From Candidatus Enterovibrio altilux (lineage in GTDB: Bacteria > Pseudomonadota > Gammaproteobacteria > Enterobacterales > Vibrionaceae): a stretch of 64,000 nucleotides of DNA. Location: contig NZ_CP020660.1 of the NCBI RefSeq assembly GCF_002381345.1, positions 868,001 to 932,000 of the forward strand. The letters run 5' to 3'. The notes below the pieces were generated by a model. It had not been told where the DNA came from. It did not search any database and saw only the letters and a list, made by a program, of their open reading frames with translations. This document shows positions 20,234 to 31,879 of the stretch, piece by piece (within the stretch, counting starts at the first letter, position 1; every line of letters begins with the position of its first letter). Made by a program: the position numbers and the translations under genes.

Positions 20234-22309
20234 GGTTTTGTTTCTTAACTCGAATTGAGATAGCAAATCTCAATTCAATTCACTATCAGACAATCGCTTT
20301 TAATTTAGGCATACATCGCCCTATCTTCTTGTTTAACACTTTAATTATTACTGAAATTTCGTCACTCGAGACATTGCAATCTCTTAGGATCCATGTCCCT
20401 CCGAGTAATTTTGTGACTCAAAACCTCACTGCCTCTAATAAGGAACATGCATAGTAATTATGCTTCATTCTCCAATACTATTTATACTGTATAATTTTTA
20501 GTTATTGACAGCTAAATTATGCGGATCACTTCGTTCCAGCTTTTTTCCCTAATTCTAGTTCAGATAGCAAGTTTCAGCATGATTTACTATTAGACGCTTG
20601 CTTTTATTTGAAGTATCCCTAGCCCTGTCAACTGTTTTAACTTTTTTATTATTGTCTAAACTTCGTCAATCTGAACATTGTAATCCCTTAAACTAAATGC
20701 CCTCCAAATAGTTCTTTGACTCGAAACATTGTCGTACCTAACAGGGAACGCTTATGGTAATCATACCTCATTTTTTATACTTATTTAAACCATATAACTT
20801 TTAGTAACTGACCGCTAAATTACGCAGACGGATTCATTCCAAAAAAATTTTTTTTAGTGAACTTAATAGAACAGCTCATTTGATCCGAACGGTTTCGTAA
20901 TATTATCTGCCGCCGTAAGCGCCATCCCTGATATTTCATTGCTTCTTGAGTGGATCTAGTTAAGTAACATTTCGCTGCTAATTTCATTTGATGAACCTAA
21001 CTTAGCAGTAATAATTTTATGCGCATTTATATCTCCCGCTATATGTACTTGCGCCAGACTCGTAGTTTACCGTCAGTACCATACTTTTTCACTTTTATTC
21101 ACCTTCGCCATAGATTTTGAACCCCGTATAATCAAGGGCTAAGTGCTGTATGCTTCCTCTATTCTTCGTCTTGAACACGACGTTTACCGTTTTGGCTCGC
21201 TTGCTCATGCATAAATAATGAAGGCATAACAATAACAATAACAATTGAAAAAGGTTGAAAACTGAATCAACTAATCCTATAAGACCTCTCAATAGCATTG
21301 AAAATACGCGTTTAACTATAAGAGCCGTCGTAATGGCTAAATCGCTAAATAAACGAGATCTTCCACTATTAACCGGCTTAGTTTGATTCCATAACTGAAT
21401 GGCCTCTGCATCAATCACAAATGTTAATGAACCACGATTAATTAGAGCTTGATTATACTGCTTCCAGTTGGTTGTTTTGTAATGCAGATTATTCATAGAC
21501 CTAAATATTCAGGTGAGCCTAGCTGTTTAGAACGTAAATTACTAATTAAATTCCTTAACTTAAAAAATAAAGCCTTCATGCCCCAAAAATTGCTTTTGTT
21601 CTTAGCGGAATGAGTGAAACTGCTCGTTTAATACGAATTATTTCATAAGACTGACGGGTGTCGTAAACTCCATCTCCTGATATTTTATTCACTTTTCGGC
21701 TGGTCTCTTTGAGCAAATTAGGTAACACTTCACCACCAGTCAGATTTAGTACACTTAACTCAGCAATAATAATGTCATGCATGTTTATATATACTACTAC
21801 ATATAACTTGTGCCAGATTCAACGTCTCCCGTCAGTCCCATGCTTTTTTACTTGTCATTCACCTTCACAGTACACTTGCAACCTCGTAGAACCAATGGCT
21901 AAGTGCTGGACGGTTCCTTTAGTCTTACTTTGAATGCGGCATTCACCGTTTTGACTTACTTGACAATGTTATAGAGGGTTAAAGTATGATAACGATAGTT
22001 CAACAAGTTTGAAAATAAAACTAATTGATCCTTACAGACTTCTCAGTAACATTGTTTACCCTCGTTTGATTACAGACATTATCGTTATTACTAAGTCACC
22101 AAATAAATGTTGTCTTACACAATTATATATAGCTGAATGGTTCTTCATTAATTCAATGCTAGTGAACCACAATTAATTAAAGCTTGATTATACTCTTTCC
22201 AGTTAGTTGTGTTGTAGCAAAGCTTACCCATAGACCTGAATATTTAAGTGAACCTAGCTGTTTAAAACGAAACTTAATCATTGAATCCCCTAATTTAGGA
22301 AACAAAGTT
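20234..22309 (-). mobile_element. Outer IS903-like relic interrupted by a second copy
   Basis: The outer minus-strand copy occupies 20234-20537 and 21575-22309. Its sequence is continuous when 20538-21574 is removed. Left tip tggttttgtttct at 20234 and right tip aggaaacaaagtt at 22309. The right end sits inside the proC remnant and marks the insertion that cut that gene. Confidence 0.8.
20538..21574 (-). mobile_element. Nested full-length IS903-like relic
   Basis: Complete minus-strand copy of about 1,037 bp inserted into another copy. Tips agcttttttccct (20538) and aaaaaataaagcc (21574). Flanks ttcgttcc and ttcatgcc match at six of eight positions and probably are a decayed target duplication. 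It keeps a 133-codon N-terminal transposase fragment (21095-21496). Confidence 0.84.
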
Positions 22310-22876
22310 TCTTAAAGTTGCTAGTTCTATGTCTAAGTTGTCAATCATCATTTTAGCTACTCCCGAATGCATTTTATTGAACTCGTCCATAAACAGTAGC
22401 TTTTGTAAAATTTTAATGTTTTGCTTCCGCTTGTATTACTTTCATGATAAGGAAGTAATACATTTGCGAGGTACAAGCTGTAGCTATAATACCATTAATC
22501 TCAGTTTTTTCTGACCAATGGAAATGTATTTGGCATCACACGAATAAGGTTAAATAGTGCTACGGTCATTTCACACAAATATGCAACGAAAATGCCCGCG
22601 GTAATAGATATGAACAGTTTATAATGCCAATTAATGTTTTTTAGAGCTACAAGCAGTTCAACCATATCTTATTGATTCACACCTAGCACCTCGACGTTAG
22701 CACTATTTACGATTTCAATTGTATCCTCATTGGTGTTAATGCCAGAGGTATTATAAAAAAAGCATTTTTTTGGTGTTAAATTTACTGCCGTAATGTCTGC
22801 CGCGAAGTTACCTAATGCTATCAAACTGGTAATGATAGAGCACGCATATTATATGCACCAATAAAAACGATTGCAC
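22310..22876 (-). pseudogene. proC: Pyrroline-5-carboxylate reductase, remnant
   Basis: Decayed proC between yggS and yggT, its normal place in Vibrionaceae. Reading the minus strand from 22876: AIVFIGAYNMR matches the ProC Rossmann start (IAFIGAGNMAR). A frameshift leads to SIITSLIALGNFAADITAVN and on to a stop at 22669-22671. Three bases later MVELLVALKNINWHYKLFIS begins (22665), continuing through ITAGIFVAYLCEMT and LIRVMPNTF to a stop at 22501-22503. The segment matches ProC around the conserved RAMPNTP motif. Near 22380-22310, AKMMIDNLDIELATLR matches the C-terminal helix region, and the gene then runs into the IS end at 22309. The middle and the last part are deleted. In its normal form ProC makes proline from pyrroline-5-carboxylate. 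Confidence 0.78.
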
Positions 22877-22878
22877 AT

Positions 22879-23752
22879 AGTTTTGTTTCCTAATCCAAGT
22901 GCAGTTAGCACATCCTAACTGATTAATTTTTGTCAATCACTTTCGTATTAGGGATACCTAGCCCAGTCAACTTATTTAACGTTTTTATACAGCGGAGATT
23001 TCGCTAACCTAAGCATTGCGATCCCTTAGGCTCAGTGTCCTTCGAAAAAATTTTTATCTCTAAGCATTGCTACTTCTAATAGGAAACGTTTATGGCAACC
23101 ATACCCTATTCTCCAAAAGATGCTTCATTTCTTGGAGGTATGAGTGGAACCAAGCGTTTGATACGAACGATGTCATACACACCACCGACTAATATTTCAT
23201 TAATTTTTTAGCGGATCTGTTTGAGTAAGTTAGGTCGCACTTCACCGTCAGTCATATTTGGTGTGCTTAACTCAGCAGCAATGATTTCATGCGTATTTAT
23301 CTCTATCGCCAAATATAATGTGCGTCAAACTCACAGTTTTCTATCAGTACCGTACTTTTTTGCTTTCCATTTACCTTCACCGTAGACTTGGAGTCCCGTA
23401 GCATCAATAGCTAAGTGCTGGATGCTTCCTTTATTATTCGTCTCGAACGTAACGTTAATCGTTTTAATTCGCTTGCTAATGCATGAACAGTGAGGGCATA
23501 ACAATGGTAGTTGAGCAACTTTAAAACAGCATTAATGGCTCCTTGCAAACCTCGCAACGACATTGAAAATACGCATTTCACCATGAGAGCCATCGTAATG
23601 GCTACGTCGTTAAACAAATGAGGCCTCCCATTATTACCCGACTTCACTTGATTCCATTGTTAAATAATTTTTCATCAATCTAGAATAATAGTAAACCTAC
23701 CTGTTTAGAGCATAAATTAATAGTTTAGTTCCCTGATTTGGGAAACAAAATC
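22879..23752 (-). mobile_element. IS903-like relic
   Basis: Minus-strand copy from tip tagttttgtttcc (22879) to ttgggaaacaaaa (23752), with a deletion of about 100 bp near 23110. It sits at the start codon side of the proC remnant and separates it from yggS. Confidence 0.8.
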
Positions 23753-23820
23753 ATCGTACATTACTCCATAAATCTACACCCTATTGATATAGATAAGATA
23801 ATCGTACTATGTAGTTATTC

Positions 23821-24528
23821 TTAGTATTTGTGTGTAGCATAGTTTCTCGCACCAAAAATAGCGGTACCAACTCTCACCATTGTGCTACCTGATGCTATGG
23901 CGGCATCTATATCTCCACTCATACCCATTGACAGCGTATCAAAACGCGCACGTGATGCCTTCATTTCTTTAAATAATTGAGAAAGTGGCGCAAACGCGGT
24001 GAGTTGACTATCATGATTATTTTCTGGCTGTGGAATACACATCAACCCACGAAGCTCTAGGTTAGGTAGCTGATCTATTTCATCCGCCAGTTCTTTGACA
24101 TCATAAAATTCAATGCCAGATTTAGAAGATTCACCACTGGTATTCACTTGAATTAATAACTGCAAAGGGGGCATATAATCTGGGCGTTGTTCGCTCAATC
24201 GACGGGCGAATTTACTGTGTCTAACTGAGTGAACCCAATCGAAATTTTCAGCTACTATACGGGTTTTATTAGACTGTATTAGTCCAATAAAATGCCATTC
24301 AAGGTTGAGATATTGTTCTCTGAAATAAGTTATTTTATCTACCCCTTCTTTAACGTAGTTTTCACCAAATTGGCGATGGCCTGCTGCTGCTGCATCAGCA
24401 ATTGCATTGAGAGGTCTGGTTTTACTTACCGCAATAAGTTGCACATCAGATAATTTTTTTCCACATTTTTGTGTTGCGCTGTCTATTTGTTTGATAACTT
24501 TTTCTAAATTTTGTTTGATACTACACAT
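23821..24528 (-). CDS. yggS: PLP homeostasis protein YggS
   Basis: Single-domain alanine-racemase-fold protein that binds pyridoxal phosphate and affects cellular PLP balance; no catalytic activity is established. The PLP lysine is Lys36 in LIAVSKTRP. GENYVKEG, WHFIGLIQSNKT and the C-terminal LSMGMSGDIDAAIASGSTMVRVGTAIFG are the family signatures and contact the phosphate. Length is 235 residues, normal. It is the first gene of the usual yggS-proC-yggT-yggU order. Its start ATG at 24528 has only a weak upstream purine run. Retention of yggS and yggT while proC decayed suggests that the operon was disrupted gene by gene. Confidence 0.95.
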   Translation of the reverse strand: MCSIKQNLEKVIKQIDSATQKCGKKLSDVQLIAVSKTRPLNAIADAAAAGHRQFGENYVKEGVDKITYFREQYLNLEWHFIGLIQSNKTRIVAENFDWVHSVRHSKFARRLSEQRPDYMPPLQLLIQVNTSGESSKSGIEFYDVKELADEIDQLPNLELRGLMCIPQPENNHDSQLTAFAPLSQLFKEMKASRARFDTLSMGMSGDIDAAIASGSTMVRVGTAIFGARNYATHKY

Positions 24529-24584
24529 GATTAATTTTTCAAAGATATAAATAAATGAATATTACTAAATTACTAGACTGTAAT

Positions 24585-26026
24585 AGCATTGTTGTCTAAT
24601 CCAAGTTCAAATAGCAAATCCCAACATGATTAACAATTAAGCGATCACATTCGTTTGAAGAATGCCTAGCCCGGCCAGCTTATGTTAACGTTTTTATCTT
24701 GGGAGGAGCTTTCGATAATCTGAACATTATGCGCCCTTAACCTCAATATCTCTACCAGTAGGTTTTTGACTCGAAACATTGCCATCTCTGATAGGGAATG
24801 CTTATGGCAACCATGCCTCATTTTTCAGTGTGAATTTGAACCATATAGCTACTGGTAGCTGACCGCTAAATTACATGAATAATCTAACTCCTAAAAGTTG
24901 CTCCTTTTCTTGGTGGGATGATTGGAACCATTCGTTTGATGCGAATAATTTTGTAACATTATCTGATGTCGTAAACACCGTCTCCTAATAGTTTATTAAT
25001 TTTTCGGCAAGTCTGTTTAAACAAGTTAGATAGCACTTCACTGTCAATAACATTTGATGCACTTAACTCAGCAGCAATGATCTCATGCATATCTATATTT
25101 ACCACTCAATGTAACTTGCACCAAACCCACTATTTTTCATCAGTGCCATACTTTTTTTATTTACCATTCGTCTTCACTGTAAACTTTTATCTTCGCAGAG
25201 CCAATGGCTAAGTGCAGGATTATTCCTTTAATTTACGTCTTGAACGAGCTTTATTTCCTAAATCAAATGACTAAATTATAAATCTATGTTCTAAACAGCT
25301 AGGTTCACTTAAATATTCAAGTATATGAACAAGTTTCACTACCAAATAACCAACTGGAAACAATATAATTAAGTTTTAAGCAATCATAACTCACTAATAT
25401 TCGGGATCCATGAAGAAGACATTCAGTTATGGAATCAAACCAAGCTAAATAGTCATGGTAAACTTCATTTATTTAACAACTGAATTATTACGACGGCTCT
25501 AATTATCAAACGTATATTGTCAATACCTATAAGTGGTCTGCACGGATTTATTAATTCTGTTTACAAACTGGCTCTACTGGCATGGTCATTTCCTCATTAT
25601 TCATGCATAAACAAGCGAGTCAAAACGACTAGTGTCTCGCTCAGGGCGAAAACTAAAAGACCATCCCGCACTGAACCATTGATTTTATGAAGCTAAAAGC
25701 CTACGATAAAGGCAAATATAAAGTAAAAAACATGGTATTGATGGAAAATAGCTGATTTGGTGCAAGTGACATTTCATGGTAGATATAAACACGCATGCAA
25801 TCATTATGGCTAAGTTCAGTGCATCAAATCTGACTGACCATAAAATGCTATCTTACTTGTTCAAATAAATTTATCGAAAAATCAATGGAATATAAAGCGG
25901 TAGTACTTACGACACCAGACAAAGTTACGAAACCATTCAGATTAAACGAGTTGTTTCAATCATCCCGCCAAGAAAAGGAATAACTTTTGGAGAACGAGAT
26001 CATTCGCATAATTTAACAACTCATTA
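24585..26026. mobile_element. Two head-on IS903-like relic fragments
   Basis: Minus-strand fragment 24585-25246 (tip agcattgttgtctaat) is cut at about its two-thirds point. A plus-strand copy starts at 25247 (agctttatttcct) and is itself cut at 26026 by the next element. Both frames are broken. The distal part of the minus fragment reappears at about 27315-27401, so later elements entered it. Confidence 0.78.
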
Positions 26027-27300
26027 GGCTTTGTTTCCTAATTTAAGTTCAGATATCCAATGCCACATAATTCACTATTAGACGAGCACTTTCGTTTTAG
26101 GTATATCTAGCCCAGTCAGCTTATTTAACGTTTGTATCATGCCTTAGTTTACGTCAATTTGGGCATTGTAATCACTGAGGCTCCAATGTTCCTCTGAATA
26201 GTTTTTGATTTAAATCATGGCTATCTCTGCTAAAAAACGTTTATGGTAATCAGCTTTATTGCCTAAATAAAGGACTAAATTTTCAATCAACACTCTAAAC
26301 AGTTAGGCTCACTTAAATATTCAAGTTTATGAATAATTTTGCGGCAAAACAACTAACTAAGAGTAGTATAATCAAGCTTTTATCAAACATAGCTCAAGAA
26401 TATTCTTGATTAATGAAGAAGCTATTTAGCTATAGAATCCAACTAAACAGGATAATAATAGGAGATTTCGTTTATTGAGCGACTTAGACATTGCGACGGC
26501 CCTCATAGTTAAATGCGTATTTTCAATGCCATTGAGGGGTCTGCAAAGAACCCATAATTTTGTTGTTAAACTGACTCAACTACTATTGTCATGCCCTCAC
26601 TATTCATGCATTAACAAGCAAGCCAAAACAATTAACGTCATGTTCAAAACAAAAAATAAAGAAGCCATACAGTACTTAGTCATTCATTCTACGTAGGCTC
26701 AAAGCCTACGGTAAAGGAAAATAGAAAGTAAAAAAGCATGGTACTAATGGAAAACAGCGAGTTTGGCAAAAATTACATTTAGCGGAAGATATAAATATGC
26801 ATGAAATCATTACCGCTGGGTTAAGCGCATCAAATGTGGCTGGCGGTCACGTGCTGCCTGACTTGTTCAAGCAGGCCCACCGAAAATCAATGAGATATCA
26901 CCTAATGGTGCTTACAATACCAGGCAATGTTACGAAACCATTCGTATTAAACAAGCGGCTCCACTCATCCCGCCACAAAAGGGGTAGTTTTTTAAACACG
27001 AGATCATCCGCGTAATTTAGCGGTCAATTACCAAAAATTATACAGTTCTAAGGAGCATTGGAACATGAGGTATGGTTACCATAAAAGTTCCCTATCAGAG
27101 ACGGCAATGTTTCAAGTCAACAAAATACTTGGAGGGACGTTGAGTTTCAAAGATCACAATCCTCAGATTAGCGAAACTTGAGCCATAATAAAAGCACTAC
27201 ATAAGCTAACTGGGCTAGCTATGCATACAACAGAAGTGAGCGTCTAATAATTAATGATCTTTGGATTTGCTGTCTGAACTCAAATCAGAAAGTAAAACTC
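26027..27300 (+). mobile_element. Long-inverted-repeat IS derivative
   Basis: Inverted 3-prime arm 26027-26251 with a clean tip (ggctttgtttcctaattt), fixed junction after tggtaat, plus copy from 26252 (agctttattgcc) to a worn right tip near 27300. Transposase fragments at 26475-26696 and 26797-27015. This is the most complete example of the derivative on the plus strand. Confidence 0.83.
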
Positions 27301-27314
27301 ATGAAAATGATCGT

Positions 27315-27401
27315 GATATCTAAATCGCTAAACATTTAAGTGAACACAGCGGCTTGAAGCATAGATTGGTAATTTAAGTCCCTGATTCAGAAAATAAAGC
27401 C
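27315..27401 (-). mobile_element. IS903-like 5-prime tip fragment
   Basis: Minus-strand 5-prime end (aacatttaagtgaacac ... ttcagaaaataaagc) ending at 27401. It probably is the far end of the copy that begins at 24585, split by later insertions. Confidence 0.65.
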
Positions 27402-27423
27402 GGCCCAGCTCATAGAGCATACC

Positions 27424-27765
27424 TTGCAACCAAAGCAACCGAGCATCAAGAAAACTAAATTTAATAAACGAGTACTTATACAGATTCAAAGTTCATTCAT
27501 AAAATCAGTTGATGAGATAATGATAAATCAAATTTGCGTAATAGATTTTGAAGTCTCGATGTCATGCTTAATGGAAAACTATTACTATCATTATCACTTC
27601 GCTAATAGGAAAGAGAAAAGACTTGTTTCTTTATTTGACACAAAAAAATTAAGTATTTTTCCCATCTCGAAAAAAATTTATCAGAAGTATACGACATCTA
27701 CAACAAACAGTGTCTATTGTTATTCATACTCAAATCTTTATGCAATCTATAGTTTTTTCAAATAA
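27424..27765 (+). CDS. Doubtful ORF, 113 codons, unidentified
   Basis: Open frame from a TTG at 27424 to 27765 in the gap between IS debris and the PTS operon. Basic, lysine- and tyrosine-rich (MENYYYHYHF, KKIYQKYTT) with no membrane segment and no motif that I know. There is no convincing ribosome-binding sequence before the TTG. In Vibrio cysK normally precedes ptsH, but I find no CysK similarity here. It could be a chance frame in AT-rich DNA, or an orphan gene or remnant. Confidence 0.22.
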   Translation: MQPKQPSIKKTKFNKRVLIQIQSSFIKSVDEIMINQICVIDFEVSMSCLMENYYYHYHFANRKEKRLVSLFDTKKLSIFPISKKIYQKYTTSTTNSVYCYSYSNLYAIYSFFK

Positions 27766-27912
27766 GCAGATCACGATTTTAACATTTAATTTATGTCTTA
27801 TACATAGTTCAGCTTAGTTTAACGTCCACTGATAGCCAAAACAGATCATTCAGTTTAAGCTATCCACAAATTTAATATATAAACTTAAATAAATCATGTA
27901 TCGGAGTAAATC
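27766..27912 (+). promoter_or_regulatory. Leader and presumed promoter region of ptsH
   Basis: AT-rich 147 bp upstream of the PTS operon. The ribosome-binding sequence CGGAG lies about 8 bases before the ptsH ATG. I can see several possible -10 sequences but cannot choose one, and no clear CRP palindrome. Confidence 0.4.
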
Positions 27913-28170
27913 ATGTATCAAAAGCAAGTAAAAATCACTGCTGAGAATGGTCTGCATACTCGTCCTGCAGCTCAGTTTGTTAAGGAGGCAAAAAGCTTCG
28001 ATGCAAAAATTACTGTTAAATGTGGCAGTAAAGAAGCTAGCGCAACTAGCTTATTCAAACTTCAAACTCTAGGCCTGACTAAAGGTACTGTAGTCACGAT
28101 TAAAGCTGATGGTGCACAAGCTCAAGAAGCTGTTGATTACCTAGTGAAACTGATGGATGAATTAAAATAA
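27913..28170 (+). CDS. ptsH: Phosphocarrier protein HPr
   Basis: Carries phosphate from Enzyme I to the sugar-specific Enzyme IIA proteins of the phosphotransferase system in the cytosol. Active His15 lies in [12 protein letters not shown]. Ser46 is present in [13 protein letters not shown], the position phosphorylated by HPr kinase in Firmicutes but structural in proteobacteria. Length is 85 residues, exactly the family norm. It is the first gene of ptsH-ptsI-crr, all on the plus strand with 54- and 40-bp gaps. The whole operon is intact, so PTS sugar import and its EIIA-Glc signalling remain available. Confidence 0.98.
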   Translation: MYQKQVKITAENGLHTRPAAQFVKEAKSFDAKITVKCGSKEASATSLFKLQTLGLTKGTVVTIKADGAQAQEAVDYLVKLMDELK

Positions 28171-28224
28171 TCTAGCTTTGCTCTATCCATCAGCTCTTAA
28201 AATTGATCAACGTAAGGTAAAGCT

Positions 28225-29952
28225 ATGACTTCAGGTATTCTGGCATCTCCAGGTATTGCATTCGGTAAAGCGCTACTACTTCAAGAAGACGACATCGTAA
28301 TCAATAAAAACCCACTTCCAGTGGATCAGCGGGATGCGGCAATTCAGCGCCTGTACGATGCACGTGAAAAATCTAAACAACAGCTTGAAGCCATTAAAGC
28401 AGAGGCTCTCATTACTTTCGGTAAAGAAAAAGAAGCTATCTTTGAAGGCTATATAATGTTATTGGAAGATGAGGAGCTAGAAAAAGAAATCATAGCTTTC
28501 ATTAAAGACAACAATGCTTCTCCTGATTATGCTATCTATAGCGTACTCGAAGAACAAGCAATGACTCTAGAATCTCTAGATGACGAATACCTCAAAGAAC
28601 GCGCAACTGACATTCGCGACATCAGTTCACGCTTTGTCAAGAATGCTTTAAGTCTCAACATTGAGTCTCTAAGTACTATCAGTGAAGAAGTAATTTTGGT
28701 TGCTAACGATTTAACACCGTCTGTGACTGCGCAAATTAATCTAGATTACGTTCTAGGCTTCATCACCAACATTGGTGGTCGCACATCTCACACATCTATT
28801 ATGGCACGCTCACTAGAACTGCCTGCTATTATTGGCACTATCGACATTACTTCGCGTGTAGAAAATGGTGACATGCTAGTTCTTGATGCAATTAATAATA
28901 AAATTATTATCAACCCAAGTGCAAACGAACTGATTGAATTCCAAAAGATCCGTGACACATTTATCGCGGAGAAAGAAGAGCTAGCAAAACTAAAAGAGCT
29001 GCCTGCTACTACTCTTGATGATCATCATGTAGAAGTTTGCGGCAACATTGGCACTGTAAAAGATTGTGATGGTATTAACCGCAACGGTGGCGAAGGCATT
29101 GGTCTTTATCGAACTGAATTCCTGTTCATGGACCGAAATGCACTGCCTACTGAAGAAGAGCAGTACAAAGCATATAAAGACGTTGCTTTGGCAATGAAAG
29201 GCCACCCAGTGATTATCCGTACTATGGATATCGGTGGTGACAAAAATTTGCCGTATATGGACTTGCCAACAGAAATGAATCCCTTTTTAGGTTGGCGTGC
29301 AATTCGCATCAGTTTGGATCGTCGTGACATTCTACGTGCTCAACTTCGTGCAATGCTTCGCGCATCTGCTCACAGCAAACTTCGTATGATGTTTCCTATG
29401 ATCATCTCTGTAGAAGAAATACGGGAGCTGAAAGCAGCCATCAAAGAATACAAAAGTGAACTTCAGGCGGAAGGTTTAGCGTTTGACGAAAACATCGAGA
29501 TCGGTGTAATGGTTGAGACACCAGCAGCAGCAGCGATTGCTAACCACTTAGCAAAAGAAGTGGAGTTCTTTAGCATTGGTACAAATGACCTGACCCAATA
29601 TACTCTTGCGGTTGACCGTGGCAATGAGATGATCTCTCATCTATACAATCCATTATCTCCAGCAGTACTTACTGTTATAAAACATGTTATTGATGCTTCG
29701 CACAACGAAGGGAAATGGACTGGCATGTGTGGTGAACTAGCAGGCGATGAGCGTGCAACTTTATTGCTAATGGGTATGGGTCTGGATGAATTCAGTATGA
29801 GTGGCATCTCTATCCCACGCATAAAAAAAATTATTCGTAATGCTAACTTTGCTGATGTTCAAGCCATGGCAGAAGAAGCACTCACAATGCCTACAGCTGC
29901 GGAAATCACTGAACATGTGGAAAAATTCATTGCAAGGAGAACTGTCTGCTAA
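28225..29952 (+). CDS. ptsI: PTS Enzyme I (PEP-protein phosphotransferase)
   Basis: Takes phosphate from phosphoenolpyruvate and passes it to HPr. Active His189 lies in [19 protein letters not shown]. The PEP-binding C-terminal domain has the arginines of [13 protein letters not shown] and the catalytic Cys502 in [10 protein letters not shown]. Length is 575 residues, as in E. coli. Start ATG 28225 has a GTAAGGTAAAG ribosome-binding region. Codon use is similar to ptsH and crr and more biased than in other genes here, which fits high expression. Confidence 0.98.
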   Translation: MTSGILASPGIAFGKALLLQEDDIVINKNPLPVDQRDAAIQRLYDAREKSKQQLEAIKAEALITFGKEKEAIFEGYIMLLEDEELEKEIIAFIKDNNASPDYAIYSVLEEQAMTLESLDDEYLKERATDIRDISSRFVKNALSLNIESLSTISEEVILVANDLTPSVTAQINLDYVLGFITNIGGRTSHTSIMARSLELPAIIGTIDITSRVENGDMLVLDAINNKIIINPSANELIEFQKIRDTFIAEKEELAKLKELPATTLDDHHVEVCGNIGTVKDCDGINRNGGEGIGLYRTEFLFMDRNALPTEEEQYKAYKDVALAMKGHPVIIRTMDIGGDKNLPYMDLPTEMNPFLGWRAIRISLDRRDILRAQLRAMLRASAHSKLRMMFPMIISVEEIRELKAAIKEYKSELQAEGLAFDENIEIGVMVETPAAAAIANHLAKEVEFFSIGTNDLTQYTLAVDRGNEMISHLYNPLSPAVLTVIKHVIDASHNEGKWTGMCGELAGDERATLLLMGMGLDEFSMSGISIPRIKKIIRNANFADVQAMAEEALTMPTAAEITEHVEKFIARRTVC

Positions 29953-29992
29953 TATAGCAGCAACGTATTAATAACGCTTAGGAGCACACACT

Positions 29993-30502
29993 ATGGGTCT
30001 ATTTAACAAACTGAAGAAGTTGGTTTCTGATGACAGCAGCGATGCGAATGTCATTGAAATAGTTGCACCATTGTCTGGTGAAATCGTAAATCTCGAAGAC
30101 GTGCCCGACGTCGTTTTTGCTGAAAAAATTGTTGGTGATGGCATCGCTATCAAACCAACTGGCGACAAAATGGTTGCACCTGTTAACGGTACTATTGGTA
30201 AAATTTTTGAAACTAACCACGCATTCTCTATCGAATCTGATGATGGCATCGAGATGTTTGTTCACTTCGGTATCGACACTATTGAATTGAAAAGTGAAGG
30301 TTTCAAACGTATCGCTGAAGAAGCCCAAACCGTTAAAGCAGGTGACACTATCATAGAGTTCGATCTAGCAATGCTAGAAAAAAAAGCTAAATCTACCCTA
30401 ACGCCTGTTATTATCTCAAATATGGATGAAATTAAAGAGCTGCATAAGTTTTCTGGTCTTGTCACTGTTGGCGTAACACCAGTACTGCGCATCAAAAAGT
30501 AA
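29993..30502 (+). CDS. crr: Glucose-specific PTS Enzyme IIA
   Basis: EIIA-Glc transfers phosphate from HPr to EIICB-Glc and, by its phosphorylation state, controls adenylate cyclase and inducer exclusion. Phosphorylated His91 (His90 without Met) lies in [13 protein letters not shown]; the second histidine is in the [11 protein letters not shown] loop. The N-terminal amphipathic segment [13 protein letters not shown] for membrane contact is present. Length is 169 residues as in E. coli. A GGAG ribosome-binding sequence lies about 9 bases before ATG. Ends the operon. Confidence 0.98.
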   Translation: MGLFNKLKKLVSDDSSDANVIEIVAPLSGEIVNLEDVPDVVFAEKIVGDGIAIKPTGDKMVAPVNGTIGKIFETNHAFSIESDDGIEMFVHFGIDTIELKSEGFKRIAEEAQTVKAGDTIIEFDLAMLEKKAKSTLTPVIISNMDEIKELHKFSGLVTVGVTPVLRIKK

Positions 30503-30519
30503 TATTCTTTCTGTATGAA

Positions 30520-30547
30520 AAAAGCGTGGCTTTGGCTGCGTTTTTTG
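30520..30547 (+). terminator. Damaged terminator of the ptsHI-crr operon
   Basis: Sequence aaaaaagcgtggctttggct followed by gcgtttttt. The right half (GGCTGCG plus T run) looks like the 3-prime arm of a normal crr terminator, but the left arm pairs poorly. The T run merges with the start of an IS relic at about 30541. Confidence 0.4.
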
Positions 30548-31763
30548 TTACCTACGGTTGAATTTCAGTTAATAGCAAATACTAACATTATTCACTATTA
30601 AATAATCGCTTTCGCGTTAGGCATACCTAATCTTACTAGACTTATTCAATATTTTTATCATGGCACAGATTTTACTAAATTTACCTTAGGCGTAATACCC
30701 CTACCAGTAGTTTTTTTACTCGAATCATAGCTGTATTTGCTAAGAAACGTTTATAGTAACCCACTTTATTTTTTACATAAGAGAACTAAATTTTTAATTA
30801 ATATTCCAAACAGTTAGGCTAACTTCAATATTCAGGTTTATGAGTAATCTTCGCTACAAAGCAACTAACTGGGGCAGTGTAATCAAGCGTTAATCAACCG
30901 TGGCTCACTAACATTCTCGATTGATGAAAAAACAACTTAGTTATGGAGTAAAACTAAGCACGGTAATCGCGATTAAACACGTACTTTAAATACCGGTGAG
31001 CTGTATGCAGACTTCAATAGTTATGTTTTCCAGTTTACTCAATTGCCGTTGTCATGCTCTTATTATCCATACGTTAACATGCGAGCTTAAACGGTTTACG
31101 TCACGTTCAAGATGAAAATCAAAGGAGCCATCCAACACTTAGCCATTGATTCTACGAACCTAAAAGGCTACGGTGAAGGAAAATGAAAAATAAAAAAGCA
31201 TAACGTTGATAGGCGACATTGAGTTTAGCGTAAATTACATTTAGTTCTAGATACAAAGACGCATGAAATCATTGCTGCCCAATTAAGTTTATTCAATGTG
31301 TCTTATGGTGAAATACTACCTAACTTACTCAAACAAACCCACCGCAGAATCTATGAAGTATCAGGCAATGGTGCTTACGACGCTAGATAATGTTACGTAA
31401 CTATTCGTATTACATGAGCGAATCCTCTCATCCCACCAAGAAAAGAAACAACTTTTGAAGAACGAAATCATACGTGTAATTTAGCAATTAGTTACCCGAA
31501 GTTATACGATTCAAATCAATATTGAAAAATAAAATATGGTTACTATAAACGTTCCCTAACAGAGACCGCAATGTTAAAAATCACAAAACTACTCAGAGGA
31601 ACATTGAGATTAAGAGATCACAATGCTCAAATTGGCAAAACCTACGCTATGATAAAAGCGTTAAATACGCTAACCGGGCTAGGTATGCCTAACACGAAAG
31701 CGATTGTTTGATAGTTAATCATGTTAGGGTTCACTATTTGAACTCAAATTAGGAAACAATACC
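30541..31763 (+). mobile_element. Long-inverted-repeat IS derivative
   Basis: Inverted 3-prime arm 30541-30761, fixed junction after tagtaacc, plus copy from 30762 (cactttatttttt) to right tip aggaaacaatacc at 31763. Frames broken by many stops. It abuts the terminator of crr. Confidence 0.82.
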
Positions 31764-31879
31764 GTTCGCTTTTAAATGAATGGCCTTAAGGTGATGTCTC
31801 CCTTTTGCTGTATCTGAGGAACAAAATTTTTTAATCTTTATTACAACTAGATATTCGCAACCAGCCAAAGGAATAAACC

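Noticed and set aside
21095-21496. 133-codon minus ORF as a gene
   Set aside because: N-terminal fragment of the same transposase inside a nested relic.
22433-22461. Near-perfect hairpin (GTATTACTTTC with GGAAGTAATAC) that looks like a structured element
   Set aside because: It lies within the proC remnant, has no T run and no second copy in the window. Most likely chance in decaying AT-rich sequence.
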